DNA of 64,000 nucleotides, taken from positions 62,001-126,000 of the forward strand of contig CANLAE010000004.1 in the NCBI GenBank assembly GCA_947488765.1, given 5' to 3'. This document shows, in pieces, positions 26,264 through 35,326 of this stretch. A model generated the notes under the pieces. That model did not search any database, was not told where the DNA came from, and saw only the letters and a program-made list of their open reading frames with translations. Each line of letters opens with the position of its first letter. Position 1 is the stretch's first letter. Source of the stretch: Chitinophagaceae bacterium (GTDB lineage: Bacteria; Bacteroidota; Bacteroidia; Chitinophagales; Chitinophagaceae). A program made the translations under genes and the position numbers.

Positions 26264-28135
26264 ATGATTCACTTCGATTTGCCAAAACAAAAATCTTCCA
26301 TCATCAAAGTTATTGGTGTAGGTGGCGGAGGAAGCAATGCAGTAAATTATATGTTTTCTCAAGATATTGAAGGCGTTGACTTTATTATTTGTAATACAGA
26401 TTCAAAAGCAATTGAACAAAGCAAAGTCCCTAATAAAATTCAATTAGGTCCACATTTAACACAAGGTCTTGGCGCAGGAGCTAACCCCGAAGTTGGTAAG
26501 GCCGCAACCGAAGAAAGCTTGGAAGAAATCAAGCGTATACTTGAGGTGAATACCAAAATGGCTTTTATCACTGCTGGTATGGGCGGTGGTACAGGAACAG
26601 GAGGTGCTCCAATCATCTCAAAAATATGTAAAGATTTAGGAATACTTACCGTAGGCATTGTAACCACTCCATTTGGTTTTGAAGGTCCTCGCCGTATGCA
26701 ACAAGCAGAGGAAGGTATCAAACAATTAAAACCTTATGTAGATACTTTATTGGTAATCAGCAATGATAAGTTGCGTATGCAATATGGCAACTTAAAAATG
26801 AAAGAGGCTTTCACCAAAGCAGACAATGTTTTGGCAACCGCAGCAAAATGTATCACCGATATTATCAATAGTCGTGGTCATATTATTGTAGACTTTGCCG
26901 ATGTATGTACCGTAATGAAAAATGGTGGCGTTGCAATTTTAGGAAAAGCCGAAATTGAAGGAGAAGACAGAGCTCAGCGTGCAATTGAAGAAGCATTGAA
27001 TAGTCCGTTGTTGAATGACAGCGATATTAAAGGTGCAAAATGGATCTTAATTAATATCAATAGTGCCGAAGGTGATGATGAATGCACAATGGATGAATTA
27101 GAAACCATCAATAATTACTTGCGTATGCAAGCTGGTGAAAGTACTGATGTTATTGTAGGTACAGGCTATGATAATACTTTGGGTGGTAAAATTAGCATTA
27201 CATTAGTTGCAACAGGTTTTGATGCAAAAGATCCTTTTGCAAAACATGTACCTGTTAAAAAAGCACAACCTGTTCAAGAAAAAATCGTAATGACTTTGGG
27301 TGTTGAAAATGAAGAAAAGCAACTTGAAAAACCAGTTTTCGAACAGCAAACTTTACCATTAGAATTTCAACAACAAAATAGTGTTAGCAGTGAGCCATTA
27401 AACGCTTTCCATAATTTTAATGATGCTTACAATATGCCTTTAGTTGAAGATCTTACTCCAACATTGAATGAATTTGTTGAAGAAATACCTACCCAAAATG
27501 AAGTAGTGAGTTTTGTTGAGGAAGATGAAAATACAGTGTATCATTTTGAATTATCAACCGAAACTTTGGAGCCGGTTACTACTGAAAATACAGTCGCAGA
27601 GCAAGTTGCACAATTTCAAAATATTCCTGAAACAAATTCTTTTTTAACAAGACCAACTAATATTTATGCCGATGCACTTCAAGAAAACATTGAAGTGAAA
27701 CCTGAGACAATACAAGAGGTTCAACCAAATATTGAATCGGTACAAGAGCAACCCGAAATGGAAATGACATTGGTAATGAGAGAAGAAATTCAGGAAGTTG
27801 AAAAAGTAGTTCCAACACTTACTGTGCATGAAGAAACAAATGTTTCAAGCATTACAGAAATGGATCCAACTATGTTTGATGAAGGCGAAGAACAAAGAAG
27901 AAGAGCTGCAGAAAGAATTCAGAAGTTGCGTAATCTTTCTTTTAATAATGCCAATGAAGCTAACTCAGAGTTCGATGCTGTGCCTGCTTACATCCGTCGT
28001 AACATGGAGTTGTTTGGAAATACACTTACATCCGTAGAAAATTTTTACAGTAAATACACCGTTAACAAGGAAGAAAATAATAACGGACCAATTTCTAGTA
28101 TCAACACTTTTTTAGATGGTAAAAAACCGGATTAA
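26264..28135 (+). CDS. ftsZ: Cell division protein FtsZ with extended C-terminal region
   Basis: FtsZ is the tubulin-like GTPase that forms the division ring. The N-terminal part has IKVIGVGGGGSNAVNYM, the GTP-binding signature GMGGGTGTGGAP starts near residue 105, and the T7 loop follows. The core ends near residue 330. A long acidic, glutamine-rich and probably disordered linker of about 230 residues follows, much longer than in E. coli. After it comes VPAYIRRNMELFGN, which resembles the C-terminal peptide of Bacteroidota FtsZ, and then about 40 further residues. It is the last gene of the dcw cluster and is followed by a strong terminator. Confidence 0.97.
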   Translation: MIHFDLPKQKSSIIKVIGVGGGGSNAVNYMFSQDIEGVDFIICNTDSKAIEQSKVPNKIQLGPHLTQGLGAGANPEVGKAATEESLEEIKRILEVNTKMAFITAGMGGGTGTGGAPIISKICKDLGILTVGIVTTPFGFEGPRRMQQAEEGIKQLKPYVDTLLVISNDKLRMQYGNLKMKEAFTKADNVLATAAKCITDIINSRGHIIVDFADVCTVMKNGGVAILGKAEIEGEDRAQRAIEEALNSPLLNDSDIKGAKWILININSAEGDDECTMDELETINNYLRMQAGESTDVIVGTGYDNTLGGKISITLVATGFDAKDPFAKHVPVKKAQPVQEKIVMTLGVENEEKQLEKPVFEQQTLPLEFQQQNSVSSEPLNAFHNFNDAYNMPLVEDLTPTLNEFVEEIPTQNEVVSFVEEDENTVYHFELSTETLEPVTTENTVAEQVAQFQNIPETNSFLTRPTNIYADALQENIEVKPETIQEVQPNIESVQEQPEMEMTLVMREEIQEVEKVVPTLTVHEETNVSSITEMDPTMFDEGEEQRRRAAERIQKLRNLSFNNANEANSEFDAVPAYIRRNMELFGNTLTSVENFYSKYTVNKEENNNGPISSINTFLDGKKPD

Positions 28136-28170
28136 TATTTTAGATTGTTAAGTTTTGTTTTGTTGTTTAT

Positions 28171-28200
28171 CCTCCCAATATTTATTGGGAGGATTTTTTT
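28171..28200 (+). terminator. Intrinsic terminator of the dcw cluster
   Basis: CCTCCCAATA-TT-TATTGGGAGG forms a perfect 10-bp stem and is followed by A and seven T. It lies 36 bases after the ftsZ stop codon. Confidence 0.93.
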
Positions 28201-28249
28201 GTTGAAATATTTTAGCAGGCTTTCGTCAACAAAATATACGTCAACTTTT

Positions 28250-28317
28250 GTTCAGGCTGTTCGTTGCAAGTCCTCGCTCCTGCGTCGCTGTGGGCTTTTC
28301 ACTTCCATCCTGCAGCT
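28250..28317. repeat. GC-richer REP-like intergenic patch
   Basis: A run of bases with clearly higher GC than its surroundings contains CAAGTCCTCGC, CTGCGTCGCTG and GGGCTTTTCACTTCCATCC. The look recalls GC-rich intergenic elements common in Bacteroidota genomes (with AGGACTTG and GGAAAGCCC words on the opposite strand). Only one copy is in this window, so its repeat nature is inferred. Confidence 0.35.
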
Positions 28318-28543
28318 ATTTAACTGTAGAATCAATTATCAACTGAAAAAATTTTAAATTAAACAATGAAAAGTAAAATTATTTTGACTCGTTTGAAATT
28401 GAAAATATAAATAAGAAAAAAGTTGTTGTGATTAGTCCATTATAGAAATGAATTTTATAATAAATATTTCTAGTCCGTATGTATATAGATGGAATAACCT
28501 AAAACAATAATAATACAATAATTTTTTTAAAACTTCTCTTTAT

Positions 28544-28551
28544 TATCTTCG
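28544..28551 (+). promoter_or_regulatory. Candidate -7 promoter element of trpS
   Basis: TATCTTCG is one mismatch from TAnnTTTG and is followed by C. It ends six bases before the trpS ATG, so the transcript would be nearly leaderless. Confidence 0.4.
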
Positions 28552-28557
28552 CAGTCT

Positions 28558-29562
28558 ATGGCAAAAGAGGTAGTGTTAAGTGGTATCAGACCCACAGGTT
28601 TCCTTCATTTAGGAAATTATTTTGGTGCAATGCGCAATTATGTTCGTATGCAAGATGAATTTGATTGTTATTTTTTTGTAGCCAATTGGCATGCACTAAC
28701 AACACATCCTGATACGCAAACTTTGAAAGCTGCTGTGCATAGAGTGATTGCAGAAAATATTGCTTGTGGATTAGATCCTGAAAAAGTTTGTTTGTATGTA
28801 CAAAGCGACGTGCCTGAAATTGCAGAATTGTATTTGTATCTCAATACATTGGCCTACAAAGGAGAGTTAGAAAAAACAACAACATTTAAAGACAAATCAA
28901 GGCAACAGCCTGAAAATATTAATGCCGGTTTATTGACTTATCCTGTATTACAAGCAGCAGATATTTTAATTCATAGAGCTGTGAAAGTGCCTGTGGGTAA
29001 GGATCAGGAGCAACATTTAGAAATGGCAAGAACTTTTGCCGAACGCTTTAATCACAGATATGGTGATGTATTGCCATTGCCATATGCCTTTAATTATGGT
29101 GGAGAACTTACCAAAATATTAAGTCTGGATGGAATTGGAAAAATGAGCAAAAGTGAAAACCAATTGGCAACTTTATACCTCGCAGATGAAGATGATGTGA
29201 TCAGGAAAAAAATAATGAAAGCCAAAACTGATGCAGGTCCATCGGAACCAAATTCGGTGAAGCCTGATTATATTCAAAACCTATTTACATTAATGAATAT
29301 TGTGAGTACAGCAGATACCCTAGAGAAGTTTAACGCTGACTTTAATAATAGCTCTTCGGGGAATTGTATCATTCGTTATGGTGATATGAAAAAGCAATTA
29401 GCAGAAGATATGGTACAATTTATTAAACCAATTCGAACCAAAGCAGCTGATTTGCAACAAAATAAGGAGTTGTTGGAGAAAATAATTCAACATGGTGCAC
29501 AAAAGGCCAGGGTAAGTGCTTCTGCTACTTTACAAATTGTACGGAAGGCAATTTTAGGGTAA
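28558..29562 (+). CDS. trpS: Tryptophanyl-tRNA synthetase
   Basis: This class I synthetase charges tRNA-Trp. SGIRPTGFLHLGNYFGAMRN at the start contains the HIGH-type motif HLGN (residues 17-20), and GKMSKSENQLA near residue 194 contains KMSKS. PVGKDQEQHLEMAR is also typical for bacterial TrpRS. Length 334 is normal. The ATG at 28558 agrees with the family start. No T-box leader is visible, as expected for Bacteroidota. Confidence 0.97.
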   Translation: MAKEVVLSGIRPTGFLHLGNYFGAMRNYVRMQDEFDCYFFVANWHALTTHPDTQTLKAAVHRVIAENIACGLDPEKVCLYVQSDVPEIAELYLYLNTLAYKGELEKTTTFKDKSRQQPENINAGLLTYPVLQAADILIHRAVKVPVGKDQEQHLEMARTFAERFNHRYGDVLPLPYAFNYGGELTKILSLDGIGKMSKSENQLATLYLADEDDVIRKKIMKAKTDAGPSEPNSVKPDYIQNLFTLMNIVSTADTLEKFNADFNNSSSGNCIIRYGDMKKQLAEDMVQFIKPIRTKAADLQQNKELLEKIIQHGAQKARVSASATLQIVRKAILG

Positions 29563-29684
29563 TTACAACATTTTAGGAGTATTTATTGCAAAATAATTGT
29601 AGAACCCCTATTTTCACGAAACACAATTAAAGATTGAGTTTTTAAAATTATCTTTTACTATTTAAATTTTGAATATCGCTTGTC

Positions 29685-30320
29685 ATGTCTAAAGCAAAAA
29701 AACCAAAACACATTGCAATAGCCGGAAATATAGGTGCCGGCAAAACTACATTAACTGAAATGTTAAGTAAACATTATAAATGGATTCCTCAATTTGAAGA
29801 TGTAGATCATAATCCATATCTCATGGATTTTTATGATGATATGCCTCGCTGGAGTTTTAATTTACAAATCTATTTTTTGAATAGCAGATTAAACCAGTTA
29901 TTAGATATTCAACGTGGTACAGAAACCATTATTCAGGATAGAACTATTTATGAAGATGCACAAATATTTGCACCGAATTTGCATGATATGGGTTTAATGA
30001 GCAGAAGAGATTTCGATAATTATTTTAAGTTCTTTCAAACGCTTAAAACAATGGTACAACCCCCAGATTTATTAATTTATTTAAAAGCTTCTGTTCCTAC
30101 ATTGGTTGGTCAAATTCAAAAACGAGGAAGGGAATATGAAGAAAATATTCGTTTGGATTATTTAAAAAAACTGAATGAACTCTATATCAAATTTATTGAT
30201 GGATACAAAGAAGGTCCGTTGTTAATTATTGATTGCGATAAAAATAAGTTTGGTGAAAATGAAGAACACTTGGGAGAAATCATACGTAAAGTGGATGGTA
30301 TGTTGTATGGTTTGTTTTAA
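29685..30320 (+). CDS. Deoxynucleoside kinase (dGK/dAK type)
   Basis: The 211-residue protein phosphorylates deoxynucleosides for the salvage pathway. The P-loop is IAGNIGAGKTTLTEML near residues 12-27. FQIYFLNSRL-like FNLQIYFLNSRL and IIQDRTIYEDAQIFA follow; in this family the DRTIYED segment (DRS in others) holds catalytic and sugar-binding residues. KRGREYEENI is the lid region. It stands alone after trpS and ends at a terminator. Whether purine or pyrimidine nucleosides are preferred cannot be settled by eye, though similar proteins in this phylum are named deoxyguanosine/deoxyadenosine kinase. Confidence 0.9.
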   Translation: MSKAKKPKHIAIAGNIGAGKTTLTEMLSKHYKWIPQFEDVDHNPYLMDFYDDMPRWSFNLQIYFLNSRLNQLLDIQRGTETIIQDRTIYEDAQIFAPNLHDMGLMSRRDFDNYFKFFQTLKTMVQPPDLLIYLKASVPTLVGQIQKRGREYEENIRLDYLKKLNELYIKFIDGYKEGPLLIIDCDKNKFGENEEHLGEIIRKVDGMLYGLF

Positions 30321-30347
30321 AATTCTTTATCAAATATTTTAAGTATC

Positions 30348-30376
30348 AACCACTAAGTAATTCTTGGTGGTTTTTT
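30348..30376 (+). terminator. Intrinsic terminator after the deoxynucleoside kinase gene
   Basis: AACCACTAAG-TAATT-CTTGGTGGTT pairs over ten positions with one G-U wobble and is followed by a T-run. Confidence 0.88.
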
Positions 30377-30468
30377 ATTTCAATAAGTTATTTTCAATTG
30401 CCTTTGTTTCTTGAAAAGTCTGTATTTTCAATAGTAGAAATTCAATTTTATATTCAAAATAGTTACTG

Positions 30469-33225
30469 ATGCAAAAATCATTTTTATTCCTTTTGCTGAC
30501 AATTAGTTTACAATTATCAGCACAAAAGAAACAGATAGATCATAGTGTTTATGATAGTTGGCAGTCAATTGGCGAAAAATTAATTAGTAATGACGGTAGC
30601 ATTGTTGTATATACAATCAATCCGCAAGAAGGAGATGCAACTTTGGTCATACAAAATAGCAATGGTGCCAAAATAATGGAAGTACAAAGAGGTTATGCGG
30701 CTAAAATTACTAATGATGGAAAATTTGTGGTTTTTAAAATTAAATCAACTTATCAACAAACAAGAGAAGCAAAAATTAAAAAGAAAAAAGCAGATGAAAT
30801 GCCAAAAGATAGTTTGGCAATTGTAAATGTTGCAAATAAATCTATTGAAAAATTTGCCAGAGTGAAATCGTTTAAGATGGCAGATAAAAGCAGCGATTGG
30901 CTTGCATGGCAATACGAAAAAGACGAAAAGAAAAAATCTGAAAATGCCGATAAAAAAGAGGATGAAGGTACTTTGTTGGTAATAAGAAATTTGTTGAAAA
31001 ATAAGCAAGATTCATTGGCATTAATAACCGAATATTTCTTTGATAAAAGCGGTAAGCATTTATTGGTTGAAAGTGCTGCTAATACAAAAGACAGCATAAA
31101 AGCAAGTGTGCATTTAATTGATTTATTCAGCTGGAAAAAACAACGAATTTTATATGGGTACAACGATGCAAAAGGGTATTCATTTGATGAAGAAGGTACA
31201 CAAATTTCTTTTGTTGCCGAACGAGACAGTATCAAAAAAGAAAGCCAGAAATTTTATCAGTTATTTTATTTTAAAAACAACTTAGATAGTGCTGTAATGC
31301 TTGTAAATAAAGCATCACAGGGAATGCCTGAAAAGTGGAATGTTAGTGAATTTGGCAACATCAGTTTCAGTAAATCGGGAAAAAGATTGTTTTTTGCTAC
31401 GGCTCCAATTCTTCCTTTAAAAGATACCTCACTGCCCGAATTTGAAAGAGTAAATGTAGATATTTGGCATTACAATGATGATGATTTGCAATCTGCTCAA
31501 CTAAAAAATCTGGAAAATGATTTAAAGAAAAATTACTTAGCTCGTTATGATTTTGAAACAAAGAAAGTAGTGCAATTAGGGAATGAAAATTTTGAACGTT
31601 TTGATAAAACTTCAGAAGGTGATGGAGCAACATTTTATACCACAAGTGATGCAGGAAAACGGGTAGCAAAACAATGGCAAGGTTTCACTTTACGTGATGT
31701 ATATGCTGTTAATCCGATAGATGGTAAACCTACTCTGATTCGTAAAAATTTAAAAGGAAATATCAGTTCATCTTATAGTGGAAACTACTTATTGATGTAT
31801 GATGAACGGCTTAAACAATATCAATCATACAACACATTTACTCAAAAAATTAATAAGGTAGCAGCTGATATTCAATTTCCTTTATACGATGAAGAAAATG
31901 ATGTACCCGATGATCCGAATGCTTATGGAATTGCAAAATGGATGGAAGGGGATAAGCATGTTTTGATTTATGATAAGTTTGATATTTGGAAAGTTGATCC
32001 GTTTGGAAAAGAAAAAAGTATCGTATTAACTTCAGGAAGAAAAAATTTGATTCAATCACGTTTGGTAAATCTTGATGAGGATAAAAAATTCATTAATTCT
32101 AATGATACTATTTTGCTAAAAACATACAATGAAAAAACAAAAGGATCAGGAGTTTCTAAATTGTTTTTTGGAAATAACGGTAAATTGAATCTTGTACAAA
32201 CAACAATCCCAATTTCTGACTGTTTTATAACTAATCTTGTTCAAAGCAAAAATTCAACCAATTTTATTTTTACAAAAGAAAAATATGAATCTTCTCCAAA
32301 CCTTTATTCAGCAACTCTTTCTGGCATAAATAAGTTTACTGATTTAAATACACAACAAGCCAATTACAACTGGGGTTCTGCTGAATTATTTCAATGGAAA
32401 GCATACACCGGAAAACTTTCGGAAGGTGTTTTGTATAAACCCGAAAACTTTGATGCAAAGAAAAAATATCCGATGATTGTTTATTTCTATGAAAGAAATA
32501 ATCAAACATTGTACAACTACATCCCGCCAACTCCAACCCCTTCACGTTTAAATATTTCCTTTTTTGTGAGTAGAGGCTATATTGTTTTTGTACCGGATAT
32601 TTGGTACAAAAATGGCAAGCCAGGGCAAAGTGCATACGACTACATTGTAAGCGGCACAAGGGCTATAGTAAAACTTGGTTTTGTTGACAGTACTAAACTC
32701 GGCTTGCAAGGACAAAGCTGGGGTGGTTATCAAATTGCACATTTAATTACAAGAACAAAATTGTATGCAGCTGCATGGGCCGGTGCGCCGGTTGTAAATA
32801 TGACAAGCGCTTATGGCGGTATTCGTTGGGGTACGGGTATTAACAGACAGTTTCAATACGAAAAATCACAAAGCAGAATTGGTGCAAATTTGTGGGAACG
32901 CAGAGATTTATACATAGAAAATTCTCCATTATTTCATTTACAAAATGTAACAACACCTGTAGTTATTATGTCAAATGATAAAGATGATGCAGTGCCTTGG
33001 TATCAAGGAATTGAAATGTTTTCAGCATTGCGTCGCCTGAATAAAAAAGTATGGATGTTGAACTACAATGATGAAGTACATAATTTAATGGAACGCAGAA
33101 ATAGAAAAGATATACAAATTAGGGAACAACAATTTTTTGATTGGCTTTTGAAAGGAGAGAAGCCTGCAACATGGCTTTCAGAGGGTTTACCTGCAATTAT
33201 GAAAGGAAGAACTTTGGGTTTATAA
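30469..33225 (+). CDS. Secreted S9 family prolyl oligopeptidase-like peptidase
   Basis: This is a 918-residue serine peptidase with a signal peptide (FLFLLLTISLQLSA, cleavage near residue 18), so it is periplasmic. The N-terminal two thirds would form a beta-propeller. A lysine-rich stretch near residues 95-110 and 145-165 is unusual and may be a loop. The C-terminal alpha/beta hydrolase carries GQSWGG with nucleophile Ser750, NDKDD with Asp839, and DEVHN with His871, so the triad is intact. Prolyl oligopeptidase and DPP-type enzymes cleave peptides after proline or have broader acylaminoacyl specificity; which applies is not clear. A strong palindromic terminator follows. Confidence 0.93.
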   Translation: MQKSFLFLLLTISLQLSAQKKQIDHSVYDSWQSIGEKLISNDGSIVVYTINPQEGDATLVIQNSNGAKIMEVQRGYAAKITNDGKFVVFKIKSTYQQTREAKIKKKKADEMPKDSLAIVNVANKSIEKFARVKSFKMADKSSDWLAWQYEKDEKKKSENADKKEDEGTLLVIRNLLKNKQDSLALITEYFFDKSGKHLLVESAANTKDSIKASVHLIDLFSWKKQRILYGYNDAKGYSFDEEGTQISFVAERDSIKKESQKFYQLFYFKNNLDSAVMLVNKASQGMPEKWNVSEFGNISFSKSGKRLFFATAPILPLKDTSLPEFERVNVDIWHYNDDDLQSAQLKNLENDLKKNYLARYDFETKKVVQLGNENFERFDKTSEGDGATFYTTSDAGKRVAKQWQGFTLRDVYAVNPIDGKPTLIRKNLKGNISSSYSGNYLLMYDERLKQYQSYNTFTQKINKVAADIQFPLYDEENDVPDDPNAYGIAKWMEGDKHVLIYDKFDIWKVDPFGKEKSIVLTSGRKNLIQSRLVNLDEDKKFINSNDTILLKTYNEKTKGSGVSKLFFGNNGKLNLVQTTIPISDCFITNLVQSKNSTNFIFTKEKYESSPNLYSATLSGINKFTDLNTQQANYNWGSAELFQWKAYTGKLSEGVLYKPENFDAKKKYPMIVYFYERNNQTLYNYIPPTPTPSRLNISFFVSRGYIVFVPDIWYKNGKPGQSAYDYIVSGTRAIVKLGFVDSTKLGLQGQSWGGYQIAHLITRTKLYAAAWAGAPVVNMTSAYGGIRWGTGINRQFQYEKSQSRIGANLWERRDLYIENSPLFHLQNVTTPVVIMSNDKDDAVPWYQGIEMFSALRRLNKKVWMLNYNDEVHNLMERRNRKDIQIREQQFFDWLLKGEKPATWLSEGLPAIMKGRTLGL

Positions 33226-33257
33226 AAAAAGGTGCATTTTAAAATGCACCTTTTTTT
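33224..33257. terminator. Bidirectional intrinsic terminator
   Basis: A-run, GGTGCATTTT-AAAATGCACC and T-run form a perfect palindrome that can end both the S9 peptidase gene (plus) and the DUF6526 gene (minus). Confidence 0.93.
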
Positions 33258-33266
33258 AGCTAATTG

Positions 33267-33695
33267 TTATACTCTATAATAATCTGCTTTCCAGTTTTGG
33301 ATGGATTCTTTGATAGCTTTATTAGAAAGGTTTTCTGTTGCTGCACGATTGCATAACGCAACAAATTCATCATTACTTGCAAAACGCAATGCAATGATTT
33401 GACCAATTCTTAATCTGCTGTCAATTGCTTTTCCTGTTAGGATAAAATACCTTAAACTTTCTTCTGCACGTATTGCACGGTCTTGTGCTTTTAATGCAAA
33501 AATTCTAACATAAGCAAATAAGAATAGAAAAATAAAAGCACACAAACAAAGTAATGATGCTGAATAAAGGTTTTCTTTTGCAGCATGAAATAAATTCACA
33601 AAACTTCCTATTAATAGGGCAAGCATGCTGAAAAATGTAAGTCCATGCCAGCCACCTACAAGTCTTGAATGATTTTTAAAATTCTGTTGTTGCAT
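33267..33695 (-). CDS. DUF6526 family membrane protein
   Basis: The 142-residue protein has two hydrophobic segments: FFSMLALLIGSFVNLF and ASLLCLCAFIFLFLFAYVRIFAL. The following ALKAQDRAIRAEESLRYFILTGKAIDSRL and the C-terminal QIIALRFASNDEFV and IKNWKADY-like IQNWKADYYRV match what I recall of the DUF6526 family. This is a small inner membrane protein with a cytoplasmic helical tail, found in many Bacteroidota. No function is known to me. The gene stands alone, divergent from cinA. Confidence 0.8.
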   Translation of the reverse strand: MQQQNFKNHSRLVGGWHGLTFFSMLALLIGSFVNLFHAAKENLYSASLLCLCAFIFLFLFAYVRIFALKAQDRAIRAEESLRYFILTGKAIDSRLRIGQIIALRFASNDEFVALCNRAATENLSNKAIKESIQNWKADYYRV

Positions 33696-33785
33696 AAAGT
33701 ATATTTTTGAGGCTTGAAGTTAATTGAACTTATTTGTATTCAATATGTTTTCATAAAAATATCTATTAATCATTTGTAACTATAT

Positions 33786-35039
33786 ATGAACAAACTTTTT
33801 GCATCTATCATAACAATTGGCGATGAATTATTAATTGGACAAGTGATTGATACCAACAGTGCATTTATTGCACAGGAATTAAATAAAATTGGAGTGCCTG
33901 TAAAACACAGATTGGCTGTTGGCGATACATGGGATGATATTTGGAATGCTTTGGATGAAGTGAGTAAACATGCTGATATTATTTTAATAACCGGTGGCTT
34001 GGGTCCAACAGCTGATGATATCACCAAACCCTTGCTGTGTAAATATTTTGGAGGAACAATGATTACTGATGAATTAACATTGGCGCATGTTACCTATATC
34101 TTTGAAAATATTTTAAAACGCCCAATGATAGAACGAAACAGAAAGCAAGCAGAAGTGCCCAATATTTGTACAGTTTTAAAAAATGAAGTAGGAACAGCAC
34201 CCGGAATGTTGTTTGAAAAAGATGGAAAAATATTTATTGCAATGCCTGGTGTTCCTTTTGAAATGAAGTATATTATGCAGCATCATGTATTATCGTTGAT
34301 TCCTAAAAAATTTACAACATCACATATTGAACACAGAACTTTATTAACGGCTGGTATTGGAGAAAGTTTTTTAGCAGAAATGATTCAATCATGGGAAGAA
34401 AAATTACCATCAACTATTAAGCTAGCATATTTACCTAATTATGGAATGGTTCGTTTAAGGCTTACTGCATCGGGGTTTGAAAAAGATAAATTAGTGAAGG
34501 CGATTAATTCAGAGTTTGAAGCATTGAAAATTTTGGTGCAAGAATACTTAGTGATTGACGAAGATTTACCTATGCATTTAGTGGTAACCAAATTACTTAA
34601 GGAAAAACATAAATCACTTGCTACTGCTGAAAGCTGTACGGGTGGCAGTATTGCAAGCATCATGACGGCTAATGCAGGAGCAAGTAGCATTTTTACTGGT
34701 AGTGTGGTTTGTTATGATAACAGAATTAAAACAGAATTATTGGGTGTTTCGCATGAAATATTAACCACAGTAGGAGCGGTGAGCAGAGAAACGGTAGAAT
34801 TAATGGCAACGAATATTGTTGGATTGATGAAATCTGATTTTGGTATTGCTGTGAGTGGCATTATGGGACCAACAGGTGCTACAGATGAAAAACCGGTAGG
34901 AATGGTTTGGATTGCTGTTGCTGACAAAGAAAAGGTAATTGCAAAGCAGTTTAATTTCAGATTTGACAGAGAAAGAAACATTCAGCTTACAGTAGTAAAT
35001 GCCCTGAATATGCTACGTTTGTTGATATTGGAGTCCTAA
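33786..35039 (+). CDS. cinA: CinA family nicotinamide-nucleotide amidase / competence-damage protein
   Basis: The 417-residue protein joins an N-terminal molybdopterin-binding-like (COG1058) domain, which begins SIITIGDELLIGQVIDTNSAF and contains TGGLGPTADDITK, to a C-terminal CinA amidase domain with TAESCTGGSIASIMT and GIMGPTGATDEKPVG. The C-terminal domain deamidates nicotinamide mononucleotide in pyridine nucleotide recycling. In some bacteria the N-terminal domain hydrolyses ADP-ribose. Both domains look complete. It is a single gene; the next spacer holds a dispersed repeat. Confidence 0.95.
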   Translation: MNKLFASIITIGDELLIGQVIDTNSAFIAQELNKIGVPVKHRLAVGDTWDDIWNALDEVSKHADIILITGGLGPTADDITKPLLCKYFGGTMITDELTLAHVTYIFENILKRPMIERNRKQAEVPNICTVLKNEVGTAPGMLFEKDGKIFIAMPGVPFEMKYIMQHHVLSLIPKKFTTSHIEHRTLLTAGIGESFLAEMIQSWEEKLPSTIKLAYLPNYGMVRLRLTASGFEKDKLVKAINSEFEALKILVQEYLVIDEDLPMHLVVTKLLKEKHKSLATAESCTGGSIASIMTANAGASSIFTGSVVCYDNRIKTELLGVSHEILTTVGAVSRETVELMATNIVGLMKSDFGIAVSGIMGPTGATDEKPVGMVWIAVADKEKVIAKQFNFRFDRERNIQLTVVNALNMLRLLILES

Positions 35040-35258
35040 TAATTCATTGTTTATTTTGAAGATAACAGGACTTTTGAAAATATCTTTTGTTCAAATTATT
35101 TTTTATCAGCTTAAAATAACTACTTATAAAATTTTAATGCACCTTTACAAAAGATTGCTTGCTTCATTTGCCCAATACTTGTTTATTTTGCAAAGCATAG
35201 TTTGTTCTATTTTTTACATTTCAAATTTGAACTTGTTTTGTTGAAAATAGTTGCTAAA

Positions 35259-35278
35259 GTACAAGTGTGCGACGCAAT
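35259..35278 (-). repeat. Dispersed intergenic repeat, copy 3
   Basis: On the minus strand the sequence reads ATTGCGTCGCACACTTGTAC, one base from copy 1 at the first position. It lies in the 287-base cinA-E2 spacer, which otherwise shows nothing recognisable. Confidence 0.8.
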
Positions 35279-35326
35279 CGGTGATGAAGGAAGTAATACA
35301 GCTTGTTACCTAAATAAAAAAATTGT

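Larger units (their letters stand above)
28136..28557. other. Intergenic region ftsZ-trpS
   Basis: This 422-base stretch holds the ftsZ terminator, then a GC-richer patch at about 28250-28317 described separately, then about 240 AT-rich bases without recognisable content, and finally the trpS promoter. A 70-codon open frame at 28145 runs through the terminator and is not believable as a gene. Confidence 0.6.

Noticed and set aside
28145..28357. 70-codon open frame after ftsZ
   Set aside because: It runs through the ftsZ terminator hairpin and the GC-rich patch, with no recognisable domain or start signal.
35047..35244. 65-codon open frame in the cinA-E2 spacer
   Set aside because: AT-rich frame with TTG-type start and no similarity I can recognise; its hydrophobic composition is what random AT-rich sequence gives.
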